Below are positions 7,962-17,202 of a DNA stretch of 64,000 bases, in pieces; positions within the stretch are counted from its first letter, which is position 1; every line of letters starts with the position of its first letter. Both the position numbers and the translations under genes were made by a program. The DNA is from Pseudomonas viridiflava. Lineage in GTDB: Bacteria; Pseudomonadota; Gammaproteobacteria; Pseudomonadales; Pseudomonadaceae. Below the pieces are notes generated by a model. That model did not search any database and was not told the origin of the DNA. It saw only the letters and a list, made by a program, of their open reading frames with translations. Location of the stretch: NCBI RefSeq assembly GCF_900582195.1, contig NZ_UTHA01000297.1, positions 62,001-126,000 on the forward strand, read 5' to 3'.

Positions 7962-9362
7962 TCAATCTGAAAGGTCGCGCACCCAGAACAACTCGTGACG
8001 CCGGACCGCCTTGCGGAAAAACTCGTTGCTGCCTGTGACAGGCCAGCGACGACCGGCCAGACCCTGCTGGATCCAGCGGCGCAATTGTCGCTTGAACACC
8101 TGCCCGCCCTGCAGATCGTGCTCCATGGCCAGCGCCATGGCTTTGTCCAGTTGCACGTCCGCTGACAACAGCGGACTCCACAGCCGATCGGCCGGCAACG
8201 CTTCGATGGCTGGCGGCAGCGCAATCCCCGCACCGGCAGGGCCCATCGGCCAGCGGTCGTTGTCATGCAGGTGATTGGCGTACAGCAGCAGGGTCGTCGG
8301 CTTCCAGCTGCTCAGGCCAACGGCCTCAAGCAGCGCTTGAGTGGACGCGACGTGATCGCTGTGTGGATCCAGCTCGGGGTGTGGTGTCACCACGACCTCT
8401 GGACGGTAATGCTCCAGAAGCGCCGTCAGATCGCCGACCAGGTTCTGCCAGGTCGGCTGCCCGTCGACGTCGGCGGGCAAGGTCAGCGGATTGTGTCGAC
8501 GCACAGTGCGCACATCACTTTCCTGCGACTCGCGGGAGCCAAATGCCGTGGCTGGATCTGCGGCCATCGAAGGCAATTGCAGGCAGTAATAACCCAGTTG
8601 CACGCAGCGCTCGGCAGGCACCCCTCCCCACAGCGGAATGACCAGGCTGTCCCAACTGCGCAAACGCCCCTTCAACCGCGCGGCGGCCGCCTGATCCAGG
8701 CCCAGGCGCTGGAAATCTTCAGCTTCGATCTCGCCTTGGGTCAGGGTGACGATGCTGACATCTTCGCTACGGCTGTAAAGGCCGAATGCCGCAAGCTCGG
8801 CATCATCGGCATGGGGGGCGATGACCATGACGCGCTGGCGGCTGTAGTCAGGGTTCGCCATGATCCACAACGTGCCCACGGCACCCACCGCGCAATATCG
8901 GCCGCGTAGGGTCAGCGTGCCCTGCTCGAGTGCCTCGGCCTGCCCGGAAAGATTGATGAAACGCCGCCCCTTCACCCCGCGCTCGAAGTCCTGGCGATCA
9001 TCCCCCACCGCAACGTAGGGATCGAGCCAGCGCCCCAGCCAGCCGGCCTTCAATTCAAGCTCGAGAATCAGCGTTTCGCCCGCTGCCAACGGCCCGTTCA
9101 GACGCACCACAGCGCCGTCCAGGTTGACCGTTTGACGTGCCGTGCCCACAGGAAAATCGTATTGGTAGTCGTCGGATGGCCGGTAAAACAAGTGATCGGC
9201 AAACCACGCTTCGTGGGCAACCCAGGCCAGCACCAGCAACAGTGGCACCAGCCACCAGCCGAGCAGAAACCCGATCAGCAACAGCGCCACCAGAAAGCCG
9301 ATGAGGAACAGACGCTTGCTGCGCCGGTGGGCCTTGAGAAGCTGTTGCTTGCGAGCGCTCAT
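7962..9362 (-). CDS. PIG-L family deacetylase, membrane-anchored
   Basis: About 466 residues from the ATG at 9362, four bases after the mig-14 stop; the frame is open upstream but overlaps mig-14. Residues ~18-48 form one or two hydrophobic helices (LFLIGFLVALLLIGFLLGWW). A beta-rich stretch follows, then the LmbE/PIG-L catalytic region: APHADDAELAAFG (zinc ligands His and Asp-Asp) and HPELDPHSDH further on. PIG-L enzymes remove N-acetyl groups from sugars such as GlcNAc. Its position between mig-14 and hldE points to deacetylation of an LPS or envelope sugar; the substrate is unknown. The long beta-rich insertion between membrane helices and catalytic domain is unusual for the family. Confidence 0.85.
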   Translation of the reverse strand: MSARKQQLLKAHRRSKRLFLIGFLVALLLIGFLLGWWLVPLLLVLAWVAHEAWFADHLFYRPSDDYQYDFPVGTARQTVNLDGAVVRLNGPLAAGETLILELELKAGWLGRWLDPYVAVGDDRQDFERGVKGRRFINLSGQAEALEQGTLTLRGRYCAVGAVGTLWIMANPDYSRQRVMVIAPHADDAELAAFGLYSRSEDVSIVTLTQGEIEAEDFQRLGLDQAAAARLKGRLRSWDSLVIPLWGGVPAERCVQLGYYCLQLPSMAADPATAFGSRESQESDVRTVRRHNPLTLPADVDGQPTWQNLVGDLTALLEHYRPEVVVTPHPELDPHSDHVASTQALLEAVGLSSWKPTTLLLYANHLHDNDRWPMGPAGAGIALPPAIEALPADRLWSPLLSADVQLDKAMALAMEHDLQGGQVFKRQLRRWIQQGLAGRRWPVTGSNEFFRKAVRRHELFWVRDLSD

Positions 9363-9366
9363 CCGT

Positions 9367-10263
9367 TCAGACCTTGTAGACCGGGACCGTGTGGCACCAG
9401 CGATCCTTGTATTCACGGTCGGCACGACCGAATGAATAACGCAACGGCTTGCCCAGCGCCTGCGCGTCGGCCCAGGCTTGCTGGGTATTGACGAAACTCA
9501 ATACGCTACCGGGGCTGAACTCGCGACTCTGCGGGTCGACGCCGCCATTGATGTATTCCAGCGAAACCCACTGCGGCGCCTCGACGCGGTACAAAACCTG
9601 AATGGCCACGGGCGCCGATTCGAGCATGGCCACGGAACCGGTCATGAATTCGCGCAACAGCGTGAAGACCTCGGCGAGGCCAGCCTTGCCTGGCACTTCA
9701 AAGCCCCAGCGGCGCTCGAACAGATCACCGTAAGCCTGCGCCTGCTCGGCCGCAGAAAACCCGGACATCGGCACCAGCGAACCACCCGCCTCTTCGAGCA
9801 GGCGCTGTTCGCGGCGCTGGTTGTAGCGAAACTTCTTCGAATACTCTTCCGGCAACCGCGCCAGAGCCAAGCCCTCGGGCTGCACTTTCAAGGTGCTGAT
9901 CTGCTCGGCATTGAGCTGGGAGACATAAGCCATACGCTGGCGCACCGGTACGACGACATCGGGAGCAATCGGCAGGATGATCTCCGCGTTGCCCATGTCC
10001 AGCAATCCGCGCTTGCCCTCACGCTTGAGCACTTCCTTGGACAAGGCAACATGACGGCCCCAGCAAGGAATGGCGGCCACTACTTCACCGCCAACGACCC
10101 AGCCCAGATAACGCAGTTCGATACCCACGAACGCTGACAGTCGCTCAACCACCTCGGGATGCGTGGCGAAACTCCCGCCGAAACGCTGCCAGGCCCGAGC
10201 ATAGGCATCGCGGTCGATTTCAGTCCAGCCACGCTCACGAAAGCTGCGAAACATCGTCAGCAT
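9367..10263 (-). CDS. mig-14: Mig-14-like protein (GNAT-fold, antimicrobial-peptide resistance)
   Basis: 298 residues resembling Mig-14 of Salmonella and its Pseudomonas relative: N-terminal FRSFRERGWTEIDRDAYARAWQRFGGSF, central KKFRYNQRREQRLLEEAGG and C-terminal FGRADREYKDRWCHTVPV. The body looks like a FemAB/GNAT acyltransferase fold. In Salmonella Mig-14 is inner-membrane associated and helps resist cationic antimicrobial peptides. The ATG overlaps the msbA stop by seven bases; an ATG three codons later is an alternative. The order msbA, mig-14, PIG-L, hldE on one strand supports an envelope role. Confidence 0.8.
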   Translation of the reverse strand: MLTMFRSFRERGWTEIDRDAYARAWQRFGGSFATHPEVVERLSAFVGIELRYLGWVVGGEVVAAIPCWGRHVALSKEVLKREGKRGLLDMGNAEIILPIAPDVVVPVRQRMAYVSQLNAEQISTLKVQPEGLALARLPEEYSKKFRYNQRREQRLLEEAGGSLVPMSGFSAAEQAQAYGDLFERRWGFEVPGKAGLAEVFTLLREFMTGSVAMLESAPVAIQVLYRVEAPQWVSLEYINGGVDPQSREFSPGSVLSFVNTQQAWADAQALGKPLRYSFGRADREYKDRWCHTVPVYKV

Positions 10264-12077
10264 ACGTTGGTCGCGTGGGCCGGCAGAGGTTCGTCGCCCT
10301 CTTCAAACTCTTTGGCGTGCAGGCGGGAGTAGTAGCCGTTCTGCTGCAGCAGTTGCGCGTGAGTACCGCGCTCGACAATCCGGCCTTCGTCCATAACCAG
10401 AATCAGGTCAGCCTTCTCAATGGTGCTCAAGCGGTGAGCGATCACCAGGGTCGTGCGGTTTTGCACCACATGATCCAGCGCCGCCTGAATATGTCGCTCC
10501 GACTCGGTATCGAGGGCGGAAGTAGCCTCGTCGAGAATCAGCAGCGGCGCATCCTTGAGCAGCGCTCGAGCAATGGCAATGCGCTGGCGTTGGCCGCCAG
10601 ACAGCAACACGCCGTTTTCACCGACCAGGGTTTCGTAACCTTCCGGCATCTTGACGATGAACTCATCGGCATAGGCCTCGGAAGCGGCCCGCTTGACCTC
10701 CTCGAACGGCGCCCCCGCCAGATCGCCATAAGCGATGTTGTTGGTCACCGTATCGTTGAACAGCGTGACCTGCTGGGTCACCAGCGCAATCTGGCGACGC
10801 AGACTGTGCAAGGTGAAGTCCTGCACGCGCACGCCGTCGAGCAGAATCTCGCCCTGTTCATGCTGATAGAAACGCGGAATAAGCCCGGCGAGGGTCGACT
10901 TGCCGCTGCCCGAACGCCCCACCAGCGCGACCATTTGCCCCGGTTCAACGACAAAACTGATGTCATTGAGCACCTGTTTGTCAGTGTCCGGGTACTGGAA
11001 ACTAAGATTGCGCACTTCCAGACGGCCCTCAAGGCGATCGCGCTCGACCGTGCCCTGATCCACTTCAGCCGGCTCATCCAGTTGCTCGAAAATACTTTCG
11101 GCACCGGCCACGCCTTTCTGAATGGTCGAGCTGACTTCCGAGAGCTGGCGAATCGGTTTTGGCAACAGACCGGCCATGGTGATGTAAGCCACCAGATCGC
11201 CCGGCGATGCGTCGCCGCGAAGGTACAGCACGAGGAACATGACCACGGCCATGGCGCTGTAAGTCACCAGTTGCAACATCGGCGTGTAGACGGCGCCGGT
11301 CTTGGTCATCGTCAACTGCTTGTCGGTGTTGCTCTGGCTGGCATCGCGGAAGCGATCCTTTTCGTACTGCTCACCGCCAAAACTGCGCACAACGCGGTAA
11401 CCATGAATGGTCTCGGACGCGACGTGGGTAACGTTACCCATCGAGACCTGGATCTTCTTGCTTTGCTTGCGAAATTTTTTGCTGGTGCTGCTCACCATCA
11501 AGCCGATCAACGGCAGGATGGCGACCATCACCAGCGTGAGCTTCCAGTTCATCCACAACAACGTGCAGAACAGGAAAATCACGGTCATGCCTTCACGGAT
11601 CACCACTTTGATCGCGTCGGTTGCCGCGCCGGTGACCATCGTCACGTTGAAGGTGATGCGGGAAATCAGGTGGCCGGAGTTGTTCTTGTCGAAGAAGCGA
11701 TTGGGCAACTCCAGCAATTTGTTGAACAGCACCACCCGCAGGTCATGCACCAACCCCAGGGAAACCCGAGCCAGGAAGAAGTTGCCAAGGTACGAACCCA
11801 CGCCCTGCAACAGCGCGATGAGCACGATCATCAGCGGCACGGTTTCGAGCAACTGCAATTTGCCCAGATAAGGGTTACCCGGAAACAGGCTGGCTTCAGG
11901 ATTGGCCAGACCATCGACGAAATACTTGAGGATGTAAGCGAGCATCGGTTGAGTCGATGCGAAGATCAGAAACCCGACGATACTGAGAAGGAAGAGACCG
12001 GCATAAGGCCGCACGTAAGCCAAAAGGCGGAAATAGATCGCCAGCGTTGACTGGGCTTTCGGTTCAGGACTGCTCAT
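10257..12077 (-). CDS. msbA: Lipid A export ATP-binding/permease protein MsbA
   Basis: 606 residues, the usual length for MsbA. The N-terminal half has six membrane helices of a type IV ABC exporter (LISRITFNV motif near the first coupling helix). The C-terminal half is the nucleotide-binding domain with Walker A GRSGSGKST (~residue 390), signature LSGGQRQR, Walker B LLILDEATSALD and the switch His (IAHRLST). As a homodimer it flips lipid A-core from the cytoplasmic to the periplasmic leaflet. It leads the - strand mig-14, PIG-L, hldE series and is divergent from the kinase-like gene at 12203; the 125-bp gap should hold both promoters. Confidence 0.97.
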   Translation of the reverse strand: MSSPEPKAQSTLAIYFRLLAYVRPYAGLFLLSIVGFLIFASTQPMLAYILKYFVDGLANPEASLFPGNPYLGKLQLLETVPLMIVLIALLQGVGSYLGNFFLARVSLGLVHDLRVVLFNKLLELPNRFFDKNNSGHLISRITFNVTMVTGAATDAIKVVIREGMTVIFLFCTLLWMNWKLTLVMVAILPLIGLMVSSTSKKFRKQSKKIQVSMGNVTHVASETIHGYRVVRSFGGEQYEKDRFRDASQSNTDKQLTMTKTGAVYTPMLQLVTYSAMAVVMFLVLYLRGDASPGDLVAYITMAGLLPKPIRQLSEVSSTIQKGVAGAESIFEQLDEPAEVDQGTVERDRLEGRLEVRNLSFQYPDTDKQVLNDISFVVEPGQMVALVGRSGSGKSTLAGLIPRFYQHEQGEILLDGVRVQDFTLHSLRRQIALVTQQVTLFNDTVTNNIAYGDLAGAPFEEVKRAASEAYADEFIVKMPEGYETLVGENGVLLSGGQRQRIAIARALLKDAPLLILDEATSALDTESERHIQAALDHVVQNRTTLVIAHRLSTIEKADLILVMDEGRIVERGTHAQLLQQNGYYSRLHAKEFEEGDEPLPAHATNVC

Positions 12078-12202
12078 GGTGATCCGCGCAATTCAGTGAG
12101 GCGCCGATGATATCACACGCGTTTTTGCCCCGATAAACATGACTTCGAACCAGCCTTCGACCAAGTCGGTTAAGATACCCCGCTAATGATGGGGAGCCCG
12201 AT

Positions 12203-12856
12203 ATGCAATCGATTGATCAAAGCACTTACGAGGCACTGCGCAAGGGTGCACACGTATTGGAGGCCGACGGTTCCGGCGACAAGGTGCTCAGATTGGCCGA
12301 TGGACGCATGCTCAAGCTGTTCCGCCGCAAGCGACTGCTCAGTTCGGCGCTGTTCTACCCCTATGCACAACGCTTTGCCGACAATACCCGCGCACTCGAA
12401 CAACGCGGCATCCTCTGTCCGAAAGTCATCGCGGTCTACCGCATCCCGAGCATCGAACGTGACTGCGTTTATTACAGCCCACTGGCTGGCAACACCGTGC
12501 GCCAGTTGCAAGGCACCAGCGAAGGGACTGATGCACTGATATTTCAACTGGGCGCGTATTTCGCTCAATTGCACGAGAAGGGTGTGTACTTCCGGTCGCT
12601 ACACTTCGGCAACGTTGTCCTGACACCCGACAACCATCTGGGCCTGATCGATATCGCCGACCTGCGCTGCCAGAAACGCGCACTCAGTGACAGCAAGCGC
12701 CTGCGCAACTTCGCCCACTTGCTGCGCTACAAGGAAGACCGGCAATGGTTGCTGGGCAAGGACGCTGGCGATACGTTTATCGAAGGTTACCGGCAAGCGT
12801 TGCCGAGCAACCGGCAGGCGCCACTGATCTCGCGCCTGCGTCCGCTGCTGGGTTGA
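12203..12856 (+). CDS. Kinase-fold protein of the toluene-tolerance / LPS heptose kinase-like group
   Basis: 217 residues. The Lys of KLFRRKR is in the place of the ATP-anchoring lysine. RSLHFGNVVL (~residues 132-141) takes the place of the catalytic loop (HxxN) and GLIDIADLR that of the DFG aspartate, as in small RfaP/Kdo-kinase-like proteins. Pseudomonad homologues are, from memory, often called toluene tolerance protein. The catalytic loop keeps Asn but has Ser-Leu-His where Asp is expected, so activity is uncertain. A GGGGAG ribosome-binding site precedes the ATG and can pair with CCCC at 12178-12181. It is the only + strand gene in this stretch of the LPS locus. Confidence 0.75.
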   Translation: MQSIDQSTYEALRKGAHVLEADGSGDKVLRLADGRMLKLFRRKRLLSSALFYPYAQRFADNTRALEQRGILCPKVIAVYRIPSIERDCVYYSPLAGNTVRQLQGTSEGTDALIFQLGAYFAQLHEKGVYFRSLHFGNVVLTPDNHLGLIDIADLRCQKRALSDSKRLRNFAHLLRYKEDRQWLLGKDAGDTFIEGYRQALPSNRQAPLISRLRPLLG

Positions 12857-12859
12857 GCC

Positions 12860-14320
12860 TCAGCGGCCGATGACCACCACCGTGGCACCTTTGCGGTTGG
12901 CGAAGTGTTCGATAATGCGCAGCTTGTGCGCGACCAGCCACTCGTTCAGCCACGGCTCGCTAGCCTTCGCCTCGATGACGAAATAGCGGTAGTCGCCGGC
13001 ATGGGCTGCCGACATCGCTTCTTCCTGAGTCAAACCTGGCATGACGTAGCCGCGACCGGCGTAATAGCTGATCCGCCCGTCCTCGAAGTAAGTCGGCGCG
13101 TCCCGCTCGACATGGCTGGAGACCCAGCGCCCCGCCTCGACATAGTGGGTTTTGCCGGCCCCGGTGGAAATGACGTTCGACAGCATCACCAGCAAACCCA
13201 GCACCACCAGCCATTTGCCGCAACGCGGGAATTCGCGGACAAATGCCGCCAGCCCCATCGCCAGCACAGGCACAAACAACAGATTCAGGAAACTCAGATA
13301 GCGCGTATTCATGAACTGCAGCTTGATGAAAAACAGCACCAGCACCACCAGGTACAGCAATGCCGCCCAGGCGAAAGGACGATAGTCACGCCAGTAGATG
13401 CCTAATACGCCCCAGTTGCGGCGCAGGATGAACGGTACGGCGAAAGGCCCCATCAGCTTCACGAAACTGATCGCCATGCTCGCCAGAATGCCGAAGAAAA
13501 TGATCCGCCCGGCTTCGTCCTGGGAGTACTTGTTGATCAGTGAGTTGGCAAACTGGTCGCACAACATCTGGAAGGAGGCGAACACACTGTGTGGCGCAAT
13601 CATGTCCAGAAACAGCATCACGCGCGCCGACATGAACACACCGGACACCGAAACGGCCAGCACCCCCAAAACCGGTAGCAGCGAGAACTGCGCGAATTGC
13701 ATCCGTCGGCCCGACGACCACAGATTGGGCAACTGCCACAGCCCCAACGCAGCAACCAGCAGCAAGGCTTCCAGCCGAAACAGGACTGCCCCGACGATAG
13801 CCAGATGAATGAAAGCCGCTCGCAGCCAGCCGCCACGGGCTTGCCAGCGCATCGCGAGCCATAGCGTCAGCGTGCAGAAAAACCAGAAACCGCACTCACG
13901 GATGATGTCATTGCGAAAAGCATTGACCGCCGGCATTGCCAGCACCACGAGACAAGCCCAGCGGGTGACCTCGGGAGAACGTTGACGGACGCAATCGACC
14001 ATCAACGCGCTGGTGCCGGCAAAGAACAGACCGCACCAGAGATAGGCACTCAGTTCCAACGGCAAACGCAGGACGGTATGCGTACCGGCCAGCAGGAAGG
14101 AAAACCACGGCCAGTCGAACGCTGCCCAGGCCACGTTGGGGCCTTGCTCGGTGACTTGCTGCGCGATATCGATGTACAGCGCCGCATCTCGCCCGACGGT
14201 TGCAGTGCCCATGACCGCAATCAGCGAGAGCAGAATACTGCCTAAAAATGCCAGCCATACCGGGTGTTCGTCGATGATTCTGGAGACTCGAGTTACCACT
14301 TCACTGCCCGTACCTTTCAC
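12860..14320 (-). CDS. Membrane GT-C glycosyltransferase (GT39/ArnT-like)
   Basis: 486 residues with around ten membrane helices and a soluble C-terminal domain. Near the N terminus VGRDAALYIDIAQQV sits in the first large periplasmic loop, where GT-C enzymes carry their catalytic acidic motif (RDE.Y-like). Such enzymes move a sugar from a polyprenyl-phosphate carrier to a periplasmic acceptor such as LPS core. The start is GTG with GAGG seven bases upstream; no ATG fits. It converges on the gene ending at 12856 with three bases between. I see no Wzy_C-type O-antigen ligase in this locus, so this protein may fill an analogous position. Confidence 0.75.
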   Translation of the reverse strand: MKGTGSEVVTRVSRIIDEHPVWLAFLGSILLSLIAVMGTATVGRDAALYIDIAQQVTEQGPNVAWAAFDWPWFSFLLAGTHTVLRLPLELSAYLWCGLFFAGTSALMVDCVRQRSPEVTRWACLVVLAMPAVNAFRNDIIRECGFWFFCTLTLWLAMRWQARGGWLRAAFIHLAIVGAVLFRLEALLLVAALGLWQLPNLWSSGRRMQFAQFSLLPVLGVLAVSVSGVFMSARVMLFLDMIAPHSVFASFQMLCDQFANSLINKYSQDEAGRIIFFGILASMAISFVKLMGPFAVPFILRRNWGVLGIYWRDYRPFAWAALLYLVVLVLFFIKLQFMNTRYLSFLNLLFVPVLAMGLAAFVREFPRCGKWLVVLGLLVMLSNVISTGAGKTHYVEAGRWVSSHVERDAPTYFEDGRISYYAGRGYVMPGLTQEEAMSAAHAGDYRYFVIEAKASEPWLNEWLVAHKLRIIEHFANRKGATVVVIGR

Positions 14321-14375
14321 CCAACCACCTCATCGACACTCGTTACAAGGTACGCGCCCGTTCACCGCGAACCAT

Positions 14376-15284
14376 TTACCGAAATAGCAACCGCAAAGCC
14401 TTGCGAGTGTATGACCAGCGCGAGAATGTGCGCCAGTCTGCACGTAATGCCTGAAAGTAGAAGCCCTTGGCCAAGGCATATTCACCGTGGGAGTAACAGT
14501 CGCGAAACAGCGACAGGCAGCGCTGCGCCAGAAAGGCCTGACGCAGGTCATGCATCTCTTCAGGCATGCGTTGACTGGAAAATACCTCGTTCACGACCTG
14601 ATCCGTGCCGGCAGCAAGGCTCTGGCGCAAATCATGGCGCATGCTGTCGGCGTGCTTGTATATAAGGGCCAGAGGCTTGTCCAGGACAGTGCAGGGGTAA
14701 CGCGCCAATACTTGCGCAAACACCGGCAGATCCTCGACGTTGCGCAACTGCTCAGGATAAGCACCGGGAACGAACGCCTCTCGATGCATCGCGCACGCGC
14801 CGTTGGAGATCGATACGGTTTTATCCAGCAGATAGCCTTGCAAGCGGTGGCGAGCCGTCAACGGCAAGGGCTTGACTGACTGCAAGCTGCGTTTGCCGTC
14901 GGCAAAGACCGACCAGTGGGCGCCGATGACCATTCGGCTTTGAGGGTTGCTGGCAATGTGCTGCGCGAGTGCAGCCAGTGCACCGGGCGCCATTTCGTCA
15001 TCGGAATCGAGAAAAATCAGGTATTGCCCTGTCGTTTCTTCAAGCCCCCGATTGCGCACGGTAGACAATCCGCCATTGCTTTTGCGCAGCGCGCGAAAAC
15101 GCCTGCCATGCTTGAGCAGGAGTTTTTCCACCACCTCTGGCGTATCGTCCGTCGACCCATCGTCGATGACCAGCAGATCCGCCGTCGCCTCATCCAGCTG
15201 CGCCAACACCGACTCCACTGCTCGCGGCAGGGTTCGTGCGTAGTTGTAAACCGGAATGACGACGCTGATCAGTGTTTCAGTCAA
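14376..15284 (-). CDS. Family 2 (GT-A) glycosyltransferase
   Basis: 302 residues with the GT2 pattern: ISVVIPVYNYARTLPRAVESVLAQ, LLVIDDGSTDDTPE, and LDSDDEMAPGALAAL, where DSDD is the metal-binding DxD site. It uses a nucleotide sugar in the cytoplasm, probably on LPS core; the place corresponds to WapR-like rhamnosyltransferases of P. aeruginosa, which is inference. The start is TTG, with AAAGGA seven bases upstream inside the 3' end of the carbamoyltransferase gene; the genes overlap by eight bases and no ATG is suitable. Translational coupling with 15277-17031 is likely. Confidence 0.88.
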   Translation of the reverse strand: MTETLISVVIPVYNYARTLPRAVESVLAQLDEATADLLVIDDGSTDDTPEVVEKLLLKHGRRFRALRKSNGGLSTVRNRGLEETTGQYLIFLDSDDEMAPGALAALAQHIASNPQSRMVIGAHWSVFADGKRSLQSVKPLPLTARHRLQGYLLDKTVSISNGACAMHREAFVPGAYPEQLRNVEDLPVFAQVLARYPCTVLDKPLALIYKHADSMRHDLRQSLAAGTDQVVNEVFSSQRMPEEMHDLRQAFLAQRCLSLFRDCYSHGEYALAKGFYFQALRADWRTFSRWSYTRKALRLLFR

Positions 15285-17031
15285 GTTCGTATCCTTTTAC
15301 ACCCTCTTTTACGACCAGAATATCTTCCATGATCAGGTATTCCAGGTCAGAACCGAAAAACATGTTCAACGCGTCAGTCGGTGAGCAGATCATCGGTTCG
15401 CCACGACGGTTGAGCGAGGTGTTCAGCGATACACCATTACCGGTCAGATTTTCCAGCGCCTTCATCATGTCGTAGTAGCGCGGGTTGTATTCGCGCTTGA
15501 GCACCTGGGCGCGAGAAGTGCCATCTTCGTGGACGACTTCCGGCACGCGGGTCTTCCACTCTTCAGCCACTTCGAAGGTGAACGTCATGAACGGTGCCGG
15601 GTGATCGATCTTGATCATCTGTGGCGCGACGGTGTCGAGCATCGACGGGCAGAAAGGCCTCCAGCGCTCGCGGAACTTGATCTGGTGGTTGATCCGGTCA
15701 GCCACACCGGCAACGCTCGGGCAACCGATGATCGAACGACCACCCAGCGCACGCGGACCGAACTCCATGCGCCCCTGGAACCAGGCAACCGGATTGCCGT
15801 CGACCATGATCTTGGCGATCTCTTCAGGCATGTTGTCGAGCTTGCGCCAGGTCGGCTTGCTCTCGTGACGCGCGCAGGCGGCGATCACGTCTTCGTTGCT
15901 GTACGAAGGGCCGAGGTAGACGTGTTCCATCTTCTCGACCGGCACGCCACGGGCGTGCGAAACGTAGGCGGCAGCGCCCACGGCAGTGCCGGCATCGCCG
16001 GACGCCGGCTGGACGAACAGCTCTTTGATATCGTCACGGGCAATGATTTTCTGGTTCAGCTTGACGTTCAGTGCACAGCCGCCGGCGAAGGCCAGCTTGC
16101 CGGTTTCCTTGAGCACATCGCCCAGGTAGTGGTCGATCATCTGCAACGCCAGTTTCTCGAACAGCGCTTGCATGCTCGCAGCGTAGTGAATGTACGGTTC
16201 GTCAGCGATGTCGCCTTCGCGCTTCGGACCCAGCCACTCGATCAGCTTGGGCGAGAAGTAGAAGCCCTTGCCCTTCTCTTTGTAGCGACGCAGGCCGATC
16301 ACGTTGGCGTAGTCGGTGTTGATCACCAACTCGCCGTTTTCGAACGAGGCCAGACGCGAAAAGTCGTATTTGCTGGCATCACCGTAAGGCGCCATGCCCA
16401 TGACCTTGAACTCACCGTCGAGCATCTCGAAACCGAGGAACTCGGTGATCGCGCCGTAAAGGCCGCCTAGGGAGTCCGGATCGAAGAATTCCTTGATCTT
16501 GTGAATCTTGCCGTTTTCGCCGTAGCCGAAGAAGGTCGTGGCGTACTCGCCCTTGCCGTCGATACCAAGGATCGCGGTTTTTTCTTTGAAACCGGAGCAG
16601 TGGTAAGCGCTGGAGGCGTGAGCCAGGTGATGCTCGACCGGCTCGATCTTGATCTTTTTCGGATCGAAACCCAGTTGCTCCAGGCACCAGACAATCTTGT
16701 TGCGATAACGCTTGTAGCGGCGATTGCCCATCAGGATTGCATCAAGGGCGCGATCCGGCGCGTACCAGTAACGCTTGGCGTAGTGCCAGCGCGCCTTGCC
16801 GAACAGGCTGATCGGAGCAAATGGAATCGCAACCACGTCAACGTCGGACGGCTTGATGCCGGCCTGTTCAAGACAGAACTTCGCCGATTCGTAGGGCATG
16901 CGGTTCTTTGCATGCTTATCGCGTACGAAGCGCTCTTCTTCAGCCGCCGCCACCAGCTTGCCGTCGATGTACAAGGCTGCTGAAGGGTCATGGCTGAGGG
17001 CGCCGGACAGGCCAAGAATCGTCAATGCCAC
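15277..17031 (-). CDS. Carbamoyltransferase (NodU/CmcH/TobZ family), LPS-core associated
   Basis: 584 residues. The N-terminal YrdC/Kae1-type half has ILGLSGALSHDPSAALYIDG, then VEHHLAHASSAYHCSGF, where HxxxH binds metal, and ILGIDGKGE. The C-terminal half has the carbamoyltransferase signature WFQGRMEFGPRALGGRSI and a final LNTSLNRRGEPM. These enzymes transfer carbamoyl from carbamoyl phosphate through carbamoyl-AMP to a sugar hydroxyl; in pseudomonads the inner-core heptose carries a carbamoyl group. The start is GTG with AGAGG upstream. A TATAAT box lies at 17124-17129, and the gene heads the carbamoyltransferase, GT2, GT-C series. Confidence 0.93.
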   Translation of the reverse strand: MALTILGLSGALSHDPSAALYIDGKLVAAAEEERFVRDKHAKNRMPYESAKFCLEQAGIKPSDVDVVAIPFAPISLFGKARWHYAKRYWYAPDRALDAILMGNRRYKRYRNKIVWCLEQLGFDPKKIKIEPVEHHLAHASSAYHCSGFKEKTAILGIDGKGEYATTFFGYGENGKIHKIKEFFDPDSLGGLYGAITEFLGFEMLDGEFKVMGMAPYGDASKYDFSRLASFENGELVINTDYANVIGLRRYKEKGKGFYFSPKLIEWLGPKREGDIADEPYIHYAASMQALFEKLALQMIDHYLGDVLKETGKLAFAGGCALNVKLNQKIIARDDIKELFVQPASGDAGTAVGAAAYVSHARGVPVEKMEHVYLGPSYSNEDVIAACARHESKPTWRKLDNMPEEIAKIMVDGNPVAWFQGRMEFGPRALGGRSIIGCPSVAGVADRINHQIKFRERWRPFCPSMLDTVAPQMIKIDHPAPFMTFTFEVAEEWKTRVPEVVHEDGTSRAQVLKREYNPRYYDMMKALENLTGNGVSLNTSLNRRGEPMICSPTDALNMFFGSDLEYLIMEDILVVKEGVKGYELD

Positions 17032-17123
17032 AGGGGTCTAGCCTCTTTAGTCTGCGTGCAGGCGCAATGCGCCTTGAAAATTGATGTGCCCTCGCACAGG
17101 GCGAGTGACAGCTAAAGGGCGGG

Positions 17124-17129
17124 ATTATA
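17124..17129 (-). promoter_or_regulatory. Predicted -10 box for the carbamoyltransferase operon
   Basis: A perfect TATAAT on the - strand, 92 bases before the GTG start at 17031. The -35 region at 17-18 bp spacing (GGGTAAT) is weak, so an activator or an incorrect call is possible. No gene occupies 17032-17202. Confidence 0.45.
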
Positions 17130-17202
17130 GCGTAAACGAGAGGGGAATTACCCTGCGCGATTGCCCCAGGGTGAATGGTTTGGAGAAACCTTGCCCTGCG
17201 CC

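Noticed and set aside
7898-8266. N-terminal extension of hldE by 123 residues
   Set aside because: The extension is Cys/Arg/Trp-rich, overlaps the PIG-L gene, and the ATG at 7897 gives the standard HldE length and N terminus.
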